Source: an uncultured Oscillospiraceae bacterium
GTDB lineage: Bacteria; Bacillota_A; Clostridia; Oscillospirales; Oscillospiraceae
Assembly: GCA_900762245.1 (NCBI GenBank)
Contig: CAAFFR010000171.1
Coordinates: 1-11,964, forward strand
DNA length: 11,964 nt
Reading direction: 5' to 3'
Shown piece by piece: positions 11,350 to 11,964 of the stretch. The first letter of the stretch is position 1, and every line of letters starts with the position of its first letter. The notes beneath the pieces were generated by a model, which did not search any database, had not been told where the DNA came from, and was given only the letters and a program-made list of their open reading frames with translations. Both the position numbers and the translations under genes were made by a program.

Positions 11350-11841
11350 TTACAGCTCAATAATAAAACGGTTCCCGTTTTCCGTTTTTTCACAGACCCG
11401 GAAACCGGAATGTTCAAAGCATTTTCTGGAAGCGGTATTCCAGTCATAAATTTCCTCCACTTGGAGGGCATCATAGCCTAGTTCCCGGCCACGCTGAATC
11501 AGGGATGTGACGACCGCCTTACCGATTCCCTTTCCCCGAAAGGCTGGGTCTCCGATCACGATGGGCATATCCTTCTGCCAGAAGGTCACATCCCCAATGG
11601 GGTTCCAAATGCCATTTTTCCGCACTTCCACGAAGTACAGTTCTCCCCGGCTGTCCAGATAGCGGTACATCCGCTCCAGCTTTTCCATGGTATAGGGTTC
11701 CCGCTTCCCATCCACCAGCCAAACCAGCTCCGGGTCCTGATACCAGCTTAGGGCGAAGTCGTAAATCCCATCGAATTTCCGCAGCCGCAGAGCTTCCGTC
11801 ACTGGAAGGATCTCCGGCTGGGAGATGCCAGGAATCGGCAT
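11350..11841 (-). CDS. GNAT-family N-acetyltransferase
   Basis: This 163-aa protein is predicted to transfer acetyl from acetyl-CoA to an amine; the substrate is unknown. The acetyl-CoA loop DPAFRGKGIGKAVV (98-111, core RGKGIG) and the motif-B stretch NTASRKCFEHSGF (135-147) followed by a short C-terminal strand are typical. The frame runs upstream to 11916, but the start at 11841 is used because GAGGAG lies 8 nt before it and the extra codons read through an inverted repeat. The gap to pepT is 12 nt, so co-transcription is likely. No convincing promoter is seen upstream; the AT-rich element at 11868-11950 occupies that space. Confidence 0.9.
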   Translation of the reverse strand: MPIPGISQPEILPVTEALRLRKFDGIYDFALSWYQDPELVWLVDGKREPYTMEKLERMYRYLDSRGELYFVEVRKNGIWNPIGDVTFWQKDMPIVIGDPAFRGKGIGKAVVTSLIQRGRELGYDALQVEEIYDWNTASRKCFEHSGFRVCEKTENGNRFIIEL

Positions 11842-11867
11842 ACTATCAGCTCCTCTTATCTTAGTCA

Positions 11868-11950
11868 AATTGAAAATAGAAAATTGCGGTGTCACTTCGT
11901 GACCAACAAAAACCATGCCGAAGGCTTACCATAATTTTCAACTTTCAATT
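11868..11950. repeat. Miniature AT-rich inverted-repeat element
   Basis: Terminal arms AATTGAAAATAGAAAATT (11868-11885) and AATTTTCAACTTTCAATT (11933-11950) are complementary at 16 of 18 positions. Inside lie two small dyads, GTCAC/GTGAC (11891-11903) and GCC/GGC (11917-11925). No coding potential is evident. It forms the upstream region of the GNAT-pepT operon and is unlike the other two hairpin families in the window. Confidence 0.65.
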
Positions 11951-11964
11951 TTTAATTCAGAAGA

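Noticed and set aside
10210..11481. 423-codon plus-strand frame opposite pepT and GNAT
   Set aside because: It spans two genes on the other strand and shows no recognisable domain; an antisense artefact of moderately GC-rich coding.

Overview
The window looks like the chromosome of a gut-type Firmicute, most likely a Clostridia/Oscillospiraceae relative. This is an inference from strong AGGAG-type ribosome sites, SigA-like promoters with 17-bp spacers, moderately GC-rich coding sequence, the gene content, and intergenic TGTCATTGCG hairpin repeats. No rRNA, tRNA, CRISPR array, phage gene or transposase is visible. Protein-coding genes fill most of the window, and no gene-free stretch exceeds 300 bases.

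Left part (1-4650). On the minus strand lie rpmE (ribosomal protein L31, zinc-binding form), a two-gene unit of a five-helix membrane protein followed by a 66-aa XRE regulator, a hexapeptide-repeat sugar O-acetyltransferase, and an M29 metallo-aminopeptidase. A divergent promoter pair then separates the aminopeptidase from a plus-strand stand-alone homocysteine S-methyltransferase. Nearly every gap here holds a copy of one modular inverted-repeat family (about 1-96, 551-637, 1492-1529, 2182-2266, 3617-3718, and a decayed copy at 4604-4647). The best copy can fold into a four-way junction.

Middle part (4650-8610), all plus strand. A six-helix membrane protein fused to an E2-type acyltransferase-like domain has lost the canonical catalytic His and appears to start without a leader. 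It is followed after 2 nt by the biotin-protein ligase birA. Next come a monocistronic 96-aa membrane protein with an acidic tail, and a second XRE cassette (one regulator and two four-helix membrane proteins). The three membrane proteins of the two XRE cassettes share a DER-x6-[RN]-A motif. Each cassette promoter is covered by its own repeated operator-like sites: two 18-bp palindromes at one, three sites at exact 23-bp spacing at the other. They look like two separate self-regulated small-regulator/membrane-protein modules with different DNA specificities.

Right part (8610-11964), minus strand. A membrane-anchored CapA-type metallophosphatase-like protein is followed by a GNAT acetyltransferase-pepT (tripeptidase T) operon. 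A small AT-rich inverted-repeat element lies at the window edge. The two peptidases (M29 and PepT) fit a peptide-using anaerobe.

The observations most worth a second look are the twin XRE/DER-membrane modules with their operator arrays, the membrane-fused E2-like protein with H replaced by E, and the modular cloverleaf repeat family.
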